From positions 618,897 through 682,896 of the forward strand of contig NZ_SEUI01000001.1 in the NCBI RefSeq assembly GCF_008370255.1: a stretch of DNA of 64,000 nt, written 5' to 3'. How positions within the stretch are numbered: the stretch's first letter is position 1; every line of letters starts with the position of its first letter. This DNA is from Pseudoalteromonas sp. FUC4. Lineage in GTDB: Bacteria; Pseudomonadota; Gammaproteobacteria; Enterobacterales; Alteromonadaceae. The notes beneath the pieces were generated by a model, which searched no databases, was not told the DNA's origin, and was given only the letters and a program-made list of their open reading frames with translations. Made by a program: the position numbers and the translations under genes. Below are positions 29,089 through 40,176 of this stretch, piece after piece.

Positions 29089-31224
29089 TTATTTTAAACG
29101 AGCAAAAAAGTGGTAATCCTCAGAATTTTTCAGCTTTTGTGCAAAGCTCATTCCTAAGGTTTTAAGCTGCTGCGCATTATTATAAGCACCGATTTTGAGC
29201 TTTAATTCACTCACGGCTTGCGCTGTTGAGCCAATGCTATCTAGTGCTAAAAAGTATAAATAAGCGTATTGCACGTTATTACTCTCAAGTGCCATTGCGT
29301 GTTTAAACGAATCAACCGCAGCGGGTTTGTTACCGCTTCTGATAAGTGCCATACCGTTTGCATAGTGCAGCGACGCAGACGTAGGTACTGCGTTTAAACC
29401 ACTGTTTAACGTGCTTTGCATTTTCGCTGTTTGACCAAGGCGATAATAAATATCGGCTAAATTGACATAACTCGCATCAAAGTAAGGGTCAACGCTAATA
29501 CCTTTTTGTAACGACTTTATAGCACCGTTTATGTCTTGTTTATTAAGCGCGAGCATACTTTGATTAATGTTACCTTCACCGCGCCATGTATTGACGGTAT
29601 TGGCGTGTGCAAGCTCTATAATTGATTGATTAAGCCCGTTTAACTGCGCTGTTGTTTGGCTTAGGTTTTGCGCTGCAGCAACACGCACCGACTTTAATTT
29701 GTCGGTTAATAGTTGCTTGTAGCTTTTTAAGCGCTCTGCTTCGGGGAGTAAAAAGCCCACTTTAGCAATAGCTAAACGAATAAGCGGAAGCGGCGAATTA
29801 ACCCAACTTTTTACTGTGGCATCGTTTAGCTCAGCACCTGAGTTGCCTAGATATGCAATTGCACTGGCACGGTCTATTTCATTTAACGAAAAGTCATTAA
29901 TTAAGCTCATATGTGCATTTTGCGATATCGCTTTTAATGAGCGCAGTTCAAGCATACTGTGCTCGCTTGCACTCAAAGCCGGTGCTTTACCATGCCATTT
30001 TTCAAGTGTGCTTGCTGCCCATTCGTTTGTTTGGCCGTCGTGGCATTGCACACACGCATTGGGTGTATCGTATTTTATTGATATGTCAGGGCGCGGAATT
30101 TTAAAGCTGTGGTCGCGCCTGTCATCAACGCCCATGTATCTGTTGGTTGGCATATGGCAGTTAACACATTGCGCCCCGGTTGATTGTTCTTTATGGCGAT
30201 GATGCTCTGGTTTGTTATATTCGCTGGCACTGTGGCACTGTAAGCACAGCCCATTCGTTTTTGTTTTAACTTTCATGGTGTGTTTATCGTGGCAGTCAAC
30301 ACAGTTAACCCCGGCGTTGTACATTTTACTTTGTGCAAAAGAGCCAAACACATACACTTCTTCTTTAATTTGGCCATCGGCGTGATACAAATTAGGTTCT
30401 AAAAATGAAGGGCTAAATTGGTCTAAAAACGCTTGGCTGTTATCAAAGCCATCAGTCAGCGGGCTTCTAAGCGAGTGACATGCATAACAACCTTGCATAA
30501 AGCTGTTATCGCGGGGCTCACCTTGCCACGTGGCAATGGTGTCATCACCGATTATTTTCCACTGCGACATATTGGTGGGGCTTGTTTCAGGCGATTTAGT
30601 CACTTTTTTAGTTTTGTGTTCGTCAGTAATCTCACTGTGGCACGATTTACAACCCACATTTATATTCGAGAAGTGCGTATCAAAGCTTTCTTTTTCTGTA
30701 ATGTAATTACGCTTTAAATTATCTGAATGGCAATCGGCGCACATGCCGTTCCAGTTTTGCAGTGGTTGCAACCAATGGAGGCGGTCGTTGGGTTTTACAT
30801 CCTCGTTAGCGTAGTTAGCATACCAACGCTTTCCGCCTAGTGATTTAGCGCGACTATCCCATGCAAAAGGAAATACTTGGTATTTGCCTTTTTCAACTTC
30901 AATTAAATACTGCTGCAATGGGTCAAAGCCAAATACATAACTTACGGTGTACGTTTTTTTGGTACCTTGCTCGGTCAAATCAATTAAGAAGGCATCTTTT
31001 TCTTTATAAAAAACGGCTTTTTGAGAAAAATGGGTCGCGGTTATATTATTAAAATCACCAAGCACGGTATCTTTATTGGCTAAAGCCATTGAGTTTGCAT
31101 GGTCTGACTGCTTCCAATCGAGGGTTTGTTGTTGATGACAAGACTGGCATTCCTCGTTTGCAATCGCTGAAAAACAACTGCATAAAAAAAGAATACTAAA
31201 TAAGTGTTTTATTATATTTATCAT
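29089..31224 (-). CDS. Octahaem c-type cytochrome with C-terminal TPR domain
   Basis: ATG at 31224 is preceded by AGGTGG at normal spacing; the longer frame begins with TTG. The 711-residue periplasmic protein has a signal peptide (SAIA-NEE) and eight CXXCH haem-binding motifs in its N-terminal 400 residues: CQSCH, CADCH, CKSCH, CYACH, CVDCH, CLQCH, CVNCH, CVQCH. The C-terminal half holds HEAT/TPR-like helices (GAIKSLQKGISVDPYFDASYVNLADIYYRLGQ). It resembles cytochrome c554-type multihaem proteins fused to TPRs. It shares a divergent regulatory region containing the operator-like motif with a sulfatase, so it belongs to the locus, yet no redox step outside the cytoplasm is known for carrageenan. 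Substrate unknown. Confidence 0.8.
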   Translation of the reverse strand: MINIIKHLFSILFLCSCFSAIANEECQSCHQQQTLDWKQSDHANSMALANKDTVLGDFNNITATHFSQKAVFYKEKDAFLIDLTEQGTKKTYTVSYVFGFDPLQQYLIEVEKGKYQVFPFAWDSRAKSLGGKRWYANYANEDVKPNDRLHWLQPLQNWNGMCADCHSDNLKRNYITEKESFDTHFSNINVGCKSCHSEITDEHKTKKVTKSPETSPTNMSQWKIIGDDTIATWQGEPRDNSFMQGCYACHSLRSPLTDGFDNSQAFLDQFSPSFLEPNLYHADGQIKEEVYVFGSFAQSKMYNAGVNCVDCHDKHTMKVKTKTNGLCLQCHSASEYNKPEHHRHKEQSTGAQCVNCHMPTNRYMGVDDRRDHSFKIPRPDISIKYDTPNACVQCHDGQTNEWAASTLEKWHGKAPALSASEHSMLELRSLKAISQNAHMSLINDFSLNEIDRASAIAYLGNSGAELNDATVKSWVNSPLPLIRLAIAKVGFLLPEAERLKSYKQLLTDKLKSVRVAAAQNLSQTTAQLNGLNQSIIELAHANTVNTWRGEGNINQSMLALNKQDINGAIKSLQKGISVDPYFDASYVNLADIYYRLGQTAKMQSTLNSGLNAVPTSASLHYANGMALIRSGNKPAAVDSFKHAMALESNNVQYAYLYFLALDSIGSTAQAVSELKLKIGAYNNAQQLKTLGMSFAQKLKNSEDYHFFARLK

Positions 31225-32990
<1,766 letters not shown>

Positions 32991-33009
32991 TAACGCATAG
33001 GTAATAATA

Positions 33010-34173
33010 ATGAAAATAGAATCTGTTGAAGCGCTTTTAGGCTGCGTAGGAAAACGTAATCAGCTATTAGTAAAAGTAGTAACCGAATGTGGCATAGTTG
33101 GCTGGGGCGAATCGGGCTTATCAAATCGAGAGCAAGCAGTTATTGGCGCGATACATCACTTTGCTGGATTTTTAAAAGGGCAAGATCCACGTAAAATTGG
33201 CCGTATTTGGCAAGAATTATACCGCAGCCATTACTTTGAAGGGGGCCGTGTAATTACGGCTGCTATTTCAGCCATTGATATTGCTCTTTATGATATTTTA
33301 GGTAAGTCACTACAAGTGCCTGTTTATCAGTTGTTAGGGGGCAAACAACGCGAGCATATAGAGTGTTTTGCGTGTTGTTATACAGAAGCCGATCCGGATA
33401 AATTTGACGATTTAGTTAAAGAAGCAAAAGCACTTATTGCATTTGGTTGGACTACAATAAGAGTGATACCGAGCCGTTTTGACGATTTACAGTTTTTTGA
33501 ACCACAAGAATCTATAACGCGCACAGCTCGCTGCTTAAATGAGCTGCGTAAAGTACTTGGGCCTGATATTACACTCGGTATTGATTACCATCACAGATTA
33601 AGCGTGGCTGAAGCCGCTTCGTTTTGCCAACGTTTAAAGCCCGATACACTCGATTTTATTGAAGAACCGATTCGTCATGAATCTCCTGATGCGTATAAAA
33701 CGCTGCGTACTTTAACGCATATTCCTTTTGCTATTGGTGAAGAGTTTAGTTCTAAATGGGCAGCTAAGCCTTATATAGAGCAGGGGCTTACTCAGTATTT
33801 GCGTGTAGATGTGTGTAATATTGGTGGCTTAACAGAGGCGATGAAAGTGGCTGGTTGGGCTGAGGCACATTATATAGATGTTATGCCACATAACCCGCTT
33901 GGCCCTGTGTGTACAGCAGCCACAAATCACTTTGCAGCAGCGCTGCCAAATTTAGGTTTAATGGAAACACACCAAGGTCCGTTTAGTGAGTTTGGCGCTC
34001 ATGATCCACTTCTTTTTCCTAAGCAGCATGTGTTAACAGGCAATAAGTTTACTATTCCTGAAGTACCTGGTTTAGGTGTTGAAGTGAATGAAGCCGCGTT
34101 TAGATTGGCAACCCCTGTAGAAACCGAAGCGCCGCATTTATCAAAGCGTGATGGTTCTCATACTAACTGGTAA
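33010..34173 (+). CDS. dgoD: D-galactonate dehydratase-like enolase-superfamily enzyme
   Basis: A 387-residue cytoplasmic enzyme of the mandelate racemase/galactonate dehydratase group. Metal ligands are suggested at Asp192 (GIDYHHR), Glu218/219 (FIEEP) and Glu near 244 (IGEEF). His194, two residues after the metal Asp, and His in MPHNPLGP match the His pair of E. coli DgoD (DFHGR and APHCPLGP). The C-terminus DGSHTNW also parallels DgoD. It would convert D-galactonate to 2-keto-3-deoxygalactonate. The protein lacks the KxK motif of the other enolase member at 40177, so the two are expected to act on different acids. Specificity is inferred. Confidence 0.75.
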   Translation: MKIESVEALLGCVGKRNQLLVKVVTECGIVGWGESGLSNREQAVIGAIHHFAGFLKGQDPRKIGRIWQELYRSHYFEGGRVITAAISAIDIALYDILGKSLQVPVYQLLGGKQREHIECFACCYTEADPDKFDDLVKEAKALIAFGWTTIRVIPSRFDDLQFFEPQESITRTARCLNELRKVLGPDITLGIDYHHRLSVAEAASFCQRLKPDTLDFIEEPIRHESPDAYKTLRTLTHIPFAIGEEFSSKWAAKPYIEQGLTQYLRVDVCNIGGLTEAMKVAGWAEAHYIDVMPHNPLGPVCTAATNHFAAALPNLGLMETHQGPFSEFGAHDPLLFPKQHVLTGNKFTIPEVPGLGVEVNEAAFRLATPVETEAPHLSKRDGSHTNW

Positions 34174-34190
34174 CTTGTTTAGAGAATTAA

Positions 34191-35066
34191 ATGAATACAC
34201 TTACAGCGACTGTTTTTGACAGCACACTAAATTTTGTAGGCGAGGGGCCTTTGTGGCATCCGATCACACAAACGCTTTATTGGGTTGATTTTCCAAACCA
34301 CATTTTGCACAGCAAAAAAGGCGACCATAAAGTTGAGCAACGCTTAAATAATATGGTTACCGCTCTGGCTTGGGTAAACAATGAAACCTTATTACTAGCA
34401 AGTGACAAAGGCCTAAATACCTATAATACCAGCACGCATAAGCAAAGTTTTTTGTGCAGCGTTGAAGCAGATAAACCTGACAACCGCAGTAACGATGGGC
34501 GTGCCGATCCGTGGGGTGGGTTTTGGATAAGCACAATGCACGGCGATGCTCACGAAAACGAAGGGGCAATATATCGTTTTCACAACGGCGTACTTACTCA
34601 AGTTGTTAGTGATTTAACCATACCCAATGGTATTTGTTTTGATAAGTCGCGTGCTAGAGCTTATTACGCAGATTCAAAAACGCAAAAAATTTACCGATTT
34701 GACGTCGACTCACTTACGGGTTCGCCAATAGGGGAGAGTGTGTTGTTTTTTGACTATTCAAGCTCAGCTGTATCACCTGATGGCGCTGTAATTGATAGCG
34801 AAGGCAACATGTGGATTGCACTTTGGGATGGCGCACGTGTAGATTGCATATCGCCCAAAGCAAAGGTAATTCAAAGCTTAGCGACTCAAACACCTCGCCC
34901 TACCTGCCCAGCGTTTGGCGATGACGGTACAACACTTTACGTAACGTCAGCACAATGTGGCCTAGAAGATACCCCATTTGATGCTATGCCTCACGGCGCT
35001 ACGCTTGCATTTAAAAATGCGGTAAAAGGCGTATTTGAGCCTTGTGTTAAAATAGACGGCTTTTAA
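34191..35066 (+). CDS. SMP-30/gluconolactonase-family sugar lactonase
   Basis: A 291-residue cytoplasmic protein without signal peptide. SMP-30 hallmarks are present: metal-binding EGPLWHP at the start, NDGRADPWGGFWISTM, PNGICFDKSRARAYYADS and SPDGAVIDSEGNMWIALWDG. Such enzymes hydrolyse aldonolactones to aldonic acids. Between the dehydratase (33010) and the sugar transporter and SDR genes downstream, it most likely opens D-galactono-lactone made by the dehydrogenase at 36851. It could alternatively handle an anhydrogalactonolactone. Confidence 0.85.
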   Translation: MNTLTATVFDSTLNFVGEGPLWHPITQTLYWVDFPNHILHSKKGDHKVEQRLNNMVTALAWVNNETLLLASDKGLNTYNTSTHKQSFLCSVEADKPDNRSNDGRADPWGGFWISTMHGDAHENEGAIYRFHNGVLTQVVSDLTIPNGICFDKSRARAYYADSKTQKIYRFDVDSLTGSPIGESVLFFDYSSSAVSPDGAVIDSEGNMWIALWDGARVDCISPKAKVIQSLATQTPRPTCPAFGDDGTTLYVTSAQCGLEDTPFDAMPHGATLAFKNAVKGVFEPCVKIDGF

Positions 35067-35151
35067 TTTTACGTATTCACTTTAAATATTAATTTTGTGT
35101 TTTTTCTTCTTACATTAATTAGATGTGAGAGGAAAAACACATTGCACATAC

Positions 35152-35166
35152 AAACATCATATGTTT
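35152..35166. promoter_or_regulatory. Operator-like palindrome, site 6
   Basis: Exact AAACATCATATGTTT, 101 bases before the sugar transporter start; TTGTTT follows three bases later. Confidence 0.75.
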
Positions 35167-35267
35167 ATATTGTTTTTACTAATTCTATCAATGTTATTCT
35201 TTTATATGTTGTAGAGCACTCATTAGCAACACAGTAAAAGTATAAAAATAAAACTAAGGGTAATACA

Positions 35268-36839
35268 TTGAAAGACACACACACACAATCAACAAAAGCA
35301 ATTAAGTACTCCCTCATTGCAGCATTTGGTGGATTTGTATTTGGCCTAGATGCGGCCAATATATCGGGGGCGTTACGCTATGTTAGCTCGCAGTTTGAGC
35401 TAACCAGTTTACAAACAGGTAATGTAGTGGGTTGCGCCATAGTTGGCGTAATCATCGCGCTGTTTTTTACAGGTACTTTATGCCAAAAATTTGGTCGTAA
35501 AAAGGTACTTATTGGCATTGCTTTAACGTATTCACTCTCTACAGTTATTTCTGCTCTTGCGGTAAGTTACCCCATGCTGGTTGTTGGACGCTTTATAGGA
35601 GGGGTCGCATTTGCCTCCATAACCGTCTCAGCCATGTATATTGGTGAAATTGCACCCGCTAATAAACGCGGCCAATTTGTATCAGTTAATCAGTTGCTTA
35701 TAACCTTGGGCAGCTTATTTGCGTTTGTTGTTAATTACTTTTTTGTTAAAAACATGGGCTCAATTGAATGGTTAAATGAAGCCAATATTTGGCGTTATAT
35801 GCTTGGCTTTGAAATTGTGCCTAATATTATTTGGTTTTCGTTATTAATGACAATTCCTGAATCGCCGCGCTGGTTAATGAGCAAAAAACGTGATGAAAAA
35901 GCACGCGCTGTATTCAAAGGTATGGGAATTAATAACGCCGATACAGAAGTAGTACTCAATGATATTAAAGCAACCATTCAAGAAGATTCAAAAAACAGTG
36001 CACTAGAGCAACTTAAAGTATTGTTTAGTAAGCCTATGCGTTTTGTTGTATTACTTGCTGTATGTTACGCGGTAGTGCAGGGCGCAACCGGCATGAACGC
36101 CGTACTGTTTTATGCGCCTACCGTGTTTGAACAAATAGGTATGAGTGTCGAAAACTCATTTTTACAAACAATAGTACTTGGTGCAGTATCTGTATTATTT
36201 ACATTGGTCGCCATATTCTTTGTTGAAAAACTCGGCAGAAGAACATTAACCATTAGCGGTTTACTGCTTATTGCTGTTGCGCATGTATCAATTTGGTATG
36301 GCTTTGAAAATGCCACCTACTCACTCAACAGTGAAGCAATAACCAAAGTTGCAGATCAAAAAGTAGATATTACAAAGCTGCACGTTTTCGAAAATAAAAT
36401 ATACAGCACTGATGTTGCGCTAAAAGCAGATTTAGCCACTATTTACAGTAAAAAAGAGCTACCAGTTGTTACCGGTGCAATTATTAATGCTTCTATAAAT
36501 ATTAGCCCTGCGTATGTTCTATTTGGATTATTTGCATTTTTAGCCGCTTTTAATATGTCGATAGGGCCAATAATGTGGGTGATATTCTCGGAGATATTTT
36601 CAAGCCGAGTACGCAGTGTTGCGCTACCCTTTGCCGCCTTAGTACAGAGTATTTCTAGCTGGAGTATTCAGCAGTTTTTCCCTTGGCAATTAGAGAACAT
36701 GGGCGCAGCAAATACGTTTTTATATTACGGAGGCGTCGCTGTTGTAGGCTGTATCGTTATGGCATTCATACTTCCCGAAACTAAGGGCAAGTCTATTGAG
36801 GCCATTGAACGCGATTTGGTCCCTGAGCTCAATAAATAA
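35268..36839 (+). CDS. MFS sugar porter
   Basis: A 523-residue inner-membrane transporter with twelve expected helices. Sugar porter motifs are clear: FGGFVFGLDAANISGA, KFGRKK, IPESPRWLMSKKR, EKLGRRTL and LPETKGKS at the end. The start is a TTG, supported by AAGGG seven bases upstream and by the normal N-terminal length. A hydrophilic stretch of roughly 60 residues (about 350-410) between helices in the second half is unusual for GalP/XylE-type porters. It probably imports D-galactose and/or 3,6-anhydro-D-galactose. It leads a unit with the SDR and epimerase genes. Confidence 0.9.
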   Translation: MKDTHTQSTKAIKYSLIAAFGGFVFGLDAANISGALRYVSSQFELTSLQTGNVVGCAIVGVIIALFFTGTLCQKFGRKKVLIGIALTYSLSTVISALAVSYPMLVVGRFIGGVAFASITVSAMYIGEIAPANKRGQFVSVNQLLITLGSLFAFVVNYFFVKNMGSIEWLNEANIWRYMLGFEIVPNIIWFSLLMTIPESPRWLMSKKRDEKARAVFKGMGINNADTEVVLNDIKATIQEDSKNSALEQLKVLFSKPMRFVVLLAVCYAVVQGATGMNAVLFYAPTVFEQIGMSVENSFLQTIVLGAVSVLFTLVAIFFVEKLGRRTLTISGLLLIAVAHVSIWYGFENATYSLNSEAITKVADQKVDITKLHVFENKIYSTDVALKADLATIYSKKELPVVTGAIINASINISPAYVLFGLFAFLAAFNMSIGPIMWVIFSEIFSSRVRSVALPFAALVQSISSWSIQQFFPWQLENMGAANTFLYYGGVAVVGCIVMAFILPETKGKSIEAIERDLVPELNK

Positions 36840-36850
36840 GGAATATAACT

Positions 36851-37630
36851 ATGTCATCACGATTATTAAACGAAGTTGCTATTGTCACTGGCGCAGCCGA
36901 TGGAATTGGAAAAACAGTAGCACGCGTATTTTGTGAGCAAGGCGCTAAAGTGTGTGTTGCTGATATAAATAAAGAAATGGGCGAAAGTGTTGTAGCAGAG
37001 CTAAAAAGCAAAGAGTTTGATGCTATTTTTGCTCATACCGATATTAGCGACGAAACGGCTATAAAAAACATGGTTGAAAAAGTAGTTAATGAGCTCGGTA
37101 AGCCCAGTATTTTAGTTAATAACGCCGCTTTAATTAGCCCCGGGCGAAACGTAAATGACGTTACTCCACAAATGTGGCGTGATAGTTTTGCGGTTAATGT
37201 TGAAGGAATGTGGCAGTGTGCTGTAGCCGTACTTGAGCATATGAAAGAGTTAGGCCGTGGTAGCATTATAAATGTAGGTTCTGTGCATTCTTATAAAATT
37301 GTACCAGGGTATTTTCCGTATGCGGTAACTAAGCATGCGGTTATAGGGTTAACTAAAAACTTAGCCGTTGAATACGCAAAGCACAACATACGAGTAAACG
37401 CATTGTGCCCAGGCATGATAGAAACACCTATGGCGTTTAAGTCGTGGGAGCAAACAGACGATCCGCAAGCTTCACGTAAAGCAATGGGCGATGTACATCC
37501 TCTAAAACGAAATGGAACAACTGAAGAAATTGCTTACCCAGCCGTGTTTTTAGCTAGTTCAGATTCGAGTTTTATGACAGGGCAAAGCTTAATCATTGAT
37601 GGTGGCCGTTCTGTAATTTATCACGATTAA
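36851..37630 (+). CDS. Short-chain dehydrogenase, probable D-galactose 1-dehydrogenase
   Basis: A 259-residue classical SDR: cofactor motif TGAADGIG (residues about 14-21), NNAA, catalytic Ser in NVGSVHS and YAVTK, then CPGMIETPMA and TGQSLIIDGG. An Asp at the end of strand 2 (CVADIN) favours NAD. Lying between a sugar porter and a galactose mutarotase-like gene, and sharing a regulon with a lactonase and a galactonate dehydratase, it is the best candidate for oxidising D-galactose to its lactone. SDR substrate prediction is weak without this context. Confidence 0.78.
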   Translation: MSSRLLNEVAIVTGAADGIGKTVARVFCEQGAKVCVADINKEMGESVVAELKSKEFDAIFAHTDISDETAIKNMVEKVVNELGKPSILVNNAALISPGRNVNDVTPQMWRDSFAVNVEGMWQCAVAVLEHMKELGRGSIINVGSVHSYKIVPGYFPYAVTKHAVIGLTKNLAVEYAKHNIRVNALCPGMIETPMAFKSWEQTDDPQASRKAMGDVHPLKRNGTTEEIAYPAVFLASSDSSFMTGQSLIIDGGRSVIYHD

Positions 37631-37631
37631 A

Positions 37632-38615
37632 ATGCTTAACTTAACACACTGTAAGGCTCATGGTTTTGAGGCTATTTTGCTAAAAAATAGTGAGCTTGCT
37701 ATTACAGTCATTCCTCAGTTGGGTGCAAAAGTCATCTCTATTGTAAGCTTAAAACACAATAGAGAGTGGCTTGCTCATGATAAACAAATCACTTTAAAAC
37801 CTGCAAAAAACAATGATTTCTCTGAGCATGATAGCGGTGGTTGGGATGAATGTTTTCCGGGTATTTCTCCTCAGCTGTACGAACATATCCCCAATAAAAC
37901 GAATTTTTCACATGATCATGGTGAGTTGTGGTGCCAAGCATGGCAAATAACTAATACCCACATTAGCGATGAAGAAATAATACTTAGCTTACAAGCTGAG
38001 GTTTTTGACTCTACTTTTACATTTATAAGAACGTTTACCTTAAAAAAACACAGTAAGCGGCTGCTTGTTGATTACCACGTAAAAAATAACACAACTCACA
38101 ATCTCCCTTTTGTTTGGTCAGCGCATCCTATTTTTGCCATAAAACCAGAGATGCGTATTTTAATAAATAATAAACATATGGAGTTTAAAGTTGATGAAGG
38201 GCTTAGTTGTTTTTATAACGTTAATAGCGCCTTTATTAACTGGAGTGAGTTATCAACTAAAGTCCCTCCGCTAAATAAAGTTATGCCCTATAACAGTAGT
38301 TTTGCAAGTAAGGTTTTTAGCAAACACTTAAATACGGGCACTCATAAAGATCAAAATATAATTGTAAAACTGGTTGATGATAAAGCTCAGCAAAGCTGCG
38401 GGTTTGAATTTTCATCAACAAACATAAGTCACTTAGGGCTTTGGTTTAATTACAACGGTTGGTCTGCCAATGAGCAGCTACCCCCTTTTGTACTTGGGAT
38501 AGAACCTTGCATAGGCAATAGCGATTCTTTACATAAAGCCATGGCGAGTGAAGAGGAAGGGTTAATTAAAGGCAATGCTCATAAATCTTGGCATATGAGT
38601 TTTTTTGTTAACTAA
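37632..38615 (+). CDS. Aldose 1-epimerase-like protein (galactose mutarotase fold)
   Basis: A 327-residue cytoplasmic protein starting two bases after the SDR stop, so tightly coupled. Mutarotase-like features include HDSGGWDECFPGI, DHGELW, a catalytic His candidate in FVWSAHPIFAI and a Glu candidate in LGIEPCIGNSDS. It would interconvert the anomers of galactose (or anhydrogalactose) to supply the dehydrogenase. The overall similarity to GalM is remote; a YphB/LacX-like epimerase is equally possible. Confidence 0.75.
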   Translation: MLNLTHCKAHGFEAILLKNSELAITVIPQLGAKVISIVSLKHNREWLAHDKQITLKPAKNNDFSEHDSGGWDECFPGISPQLYEHIPNKTNFSHDHGELWCQAWQITNTHISDEEIILSLQAEVFDSTFTFIRTFTLKKHSKRLLVDYHVKNNTTHNLPFVWSAHPIFAIKPEMRILINNKHMEFKVDEGLSCFYNVNSAFINWSELSTKVPPLNKVMPYNSSFASKVFSKHLNTGTHKDQNIIVKLVDDKAQQSCGFEFSSTNISHLGLWFNYNGWSANEQLPPFVLGIEPCIGNSDSLHKAMASEEEGLIKGNAHKSWHMSFFVN

Positions 38616-38638
38616 ATGTATTTTGTGTTTGCTCAATC

Positions 38639-38653
38639 AAACATCATATGTTT
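38639..38653. promoter_or_regulatory. Operator-like palindrome, site 7
   Basis: Exact AAACATCATATGTTT, 85 bases before the aldehyde dehydrogenase gene that starts the dau operon. Confidence 0.75.
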
Positions 38654-38738
38654 AAATAGTTATTATGTATTGAGGCCGGTGTGTCTTACTTTAGTCATTT
38701 AGCCCTTAGGGTGTTGTAGATAATAATGGAGCGACAGA

Positions 38739-40166
38739 ATGCTTTCTAAACAACTGTATATCGGTGGAAAATTAATAACGAGTGACGCAACGACCGAAAT
38801 TATCAATCCTGCAACACTCGAAGTTGTAGGCGAAATTTCGGCTGCAGGTATTAATGAAGCAAACATGGCCTTAGAGTCTGCGCAAGAAGCATTTTCAAGT
38901 TGGTCAACAACGCCTGCAACAGAGCGTGCTCAATGGATGCTTAAACTGCGTGATGCAGTAATTGCAAACGAGCAACACTTACGTGAATGCGTGCATTTAG
39001 AAATGGCTAAACCATGGCAGTCAACCGCTGACGACTTTCAAATGTTAGTTGATAGCCTTAATTTTTACGCCGATGCCATTGTTAATATCGCCGATGAAGA
39101 ATTAAAAGATAATGAAGGTACGCACAGCCACGTTCTTTCGCGTGAGCCTGTTGGTGTAGCGGCTGCATTTTTAGCATGGAATTTTCCATTATTAAACTTG
39201 GCTTATAAATTAGGCCCAGCAATGGCTGCGGGTTGTCCGCTTGTAGTAAAACCATCAAGTAAAACGCCTTTGTCTGCTTATGCCGTAGGCGAATTATGTG
39301 AACAAATCGGCTTGCCAGCAGGTGTGGTTAACATACTTTCGGGCACGGATAGCACCGTAGGCGATGCCATTTCAGCGTCAACTATTCCCTCTGTACTTAC
39401 TTTAATTGGTTCTACTAATGTGGGCAAACATGTAATTGCAACAGGTGCTACGTCAATCAAGCGTTATTCAATGGAGCTTGGTGGTAACGCACCTGCCATT
39501 GTATGCAGCGATGCGAATTTAGATAACGCAGCCGATGTAATTTGTGGTGTTAAGTTTGCCAACGCAGGGCAAATTTGTGTTACCCCAAATCGTGTATTTG
39601 TACACGAAAGCGTTGCAGATGAATTTATTGAAAAAGTACTTACTCGTGCAAAAGCAGTAAAAGTTGGTTTTGATAAAAACGAGGCTATTGATATGGGCCC
39701 CGTTATGGATGCTAACTCATGGCAACGTATTGATGAGCTAGTGAAAGATGCTCAGCAAAATGGCGCACAATTGCAATTAGGTGGTAAAAAACCTGCCAGT
39801 GTTAATGGCTATTTTTACGAACCAACCGTGCTCACAAATGTTGATTCGAGCATGAAAATATACAAAGACGAAATATTTGGCCCCGTTATTAGCATTATTA
39901 TATTTAGTGATAACGAACAAGTGCTTAGCGATGCAAATGACACGGAAGCTGGTTTAAGTTCATTTATTTTTAGTAGTAACGAAGAGACCATTTCTTACTT
40001 TGCTAAACATTTACGCTTTGGCGAAGTACAGGTTAACGGCATTAAATATAGCATTAATTTACCTCATTTTGGTATTAAGCAATCGGGCGTGGGTGTTGAT
40101 TGTTCGTTGTTAGCTTTAGATGACTACCTTGCATATAAACGTGTTTCTCGCGCGTTAAAGGTTTAA
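38739..40166 (+). CDS. dauA: 3,6-anhydro-D-galactose dehydrogenase (ALDH superfamily)
   Basis: A 475-residue aldehyde dehydrogenase with AWNFPLLNLAYKLGPAMAAG, VVKPSSKTPL, the ELGGNAP motif, catalytic Cys280 in GQICVTPNR and EIFGPVIS. Preceding the cycloisomerase, kinase and aldolase genes, it matches DauA, which oxidises 3,6-anhydro-D-galactose to 3,6-anhydro-D-galactonate in carrageenan catabolism. ALDHs are hard to tell apart by motif; the assignment rests on the four-gene order. The spacing to the next gene is ten bases. Confidence 0.85.
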   Translation: MLSKQLYIGGKLITSDATTEIINPATLEVVGEISAAGINEANMALESAQEAFSSWSTTPATERAQWMLKLRDAVIANEQHLRECVHLEMAKPWQSTADDFQMLVDSLNFYADAIVNIADEELKDNEGTHSHVLSREPVGVAAAFLAWNFPLLNLAYKLGPAMAAGCPLVVKPSSKTPLSAYAVGELCEQIGLPAGVVNILSGTDSTVGDAISASTIPSVLTLIGSTNVGKHVIATGATSIKRYSMELGGNAPAIVCSDANLDNAADVICGVKFANAGQICVTPNRVFVHESVADEFIEKVLTRAKAVKVGFDKNEAIDMGPVMDANSWQRIDELVKDAQQNGAQLQLGGKKPASVNGYFYEPTVLTNVDSSMKIYKDEIFGPVISIIIFSDNEQVLSDANDTEAGLSSFIFSSNEETISYFAKHLRFGEVQVNGIKYSINLPHFGIKQSGVGVDCSLLALDDYLAYKRVSRALKV

Positions 40167-40176
40167 GGAACAGACT

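Noticed and set aside
38172-38186. AAACATATGGAGTTT, a near match to the operator motif.
   Set aside because: It lies inside the epimerase coding sequence and breaks one palindrome arm, so it is probably chance.
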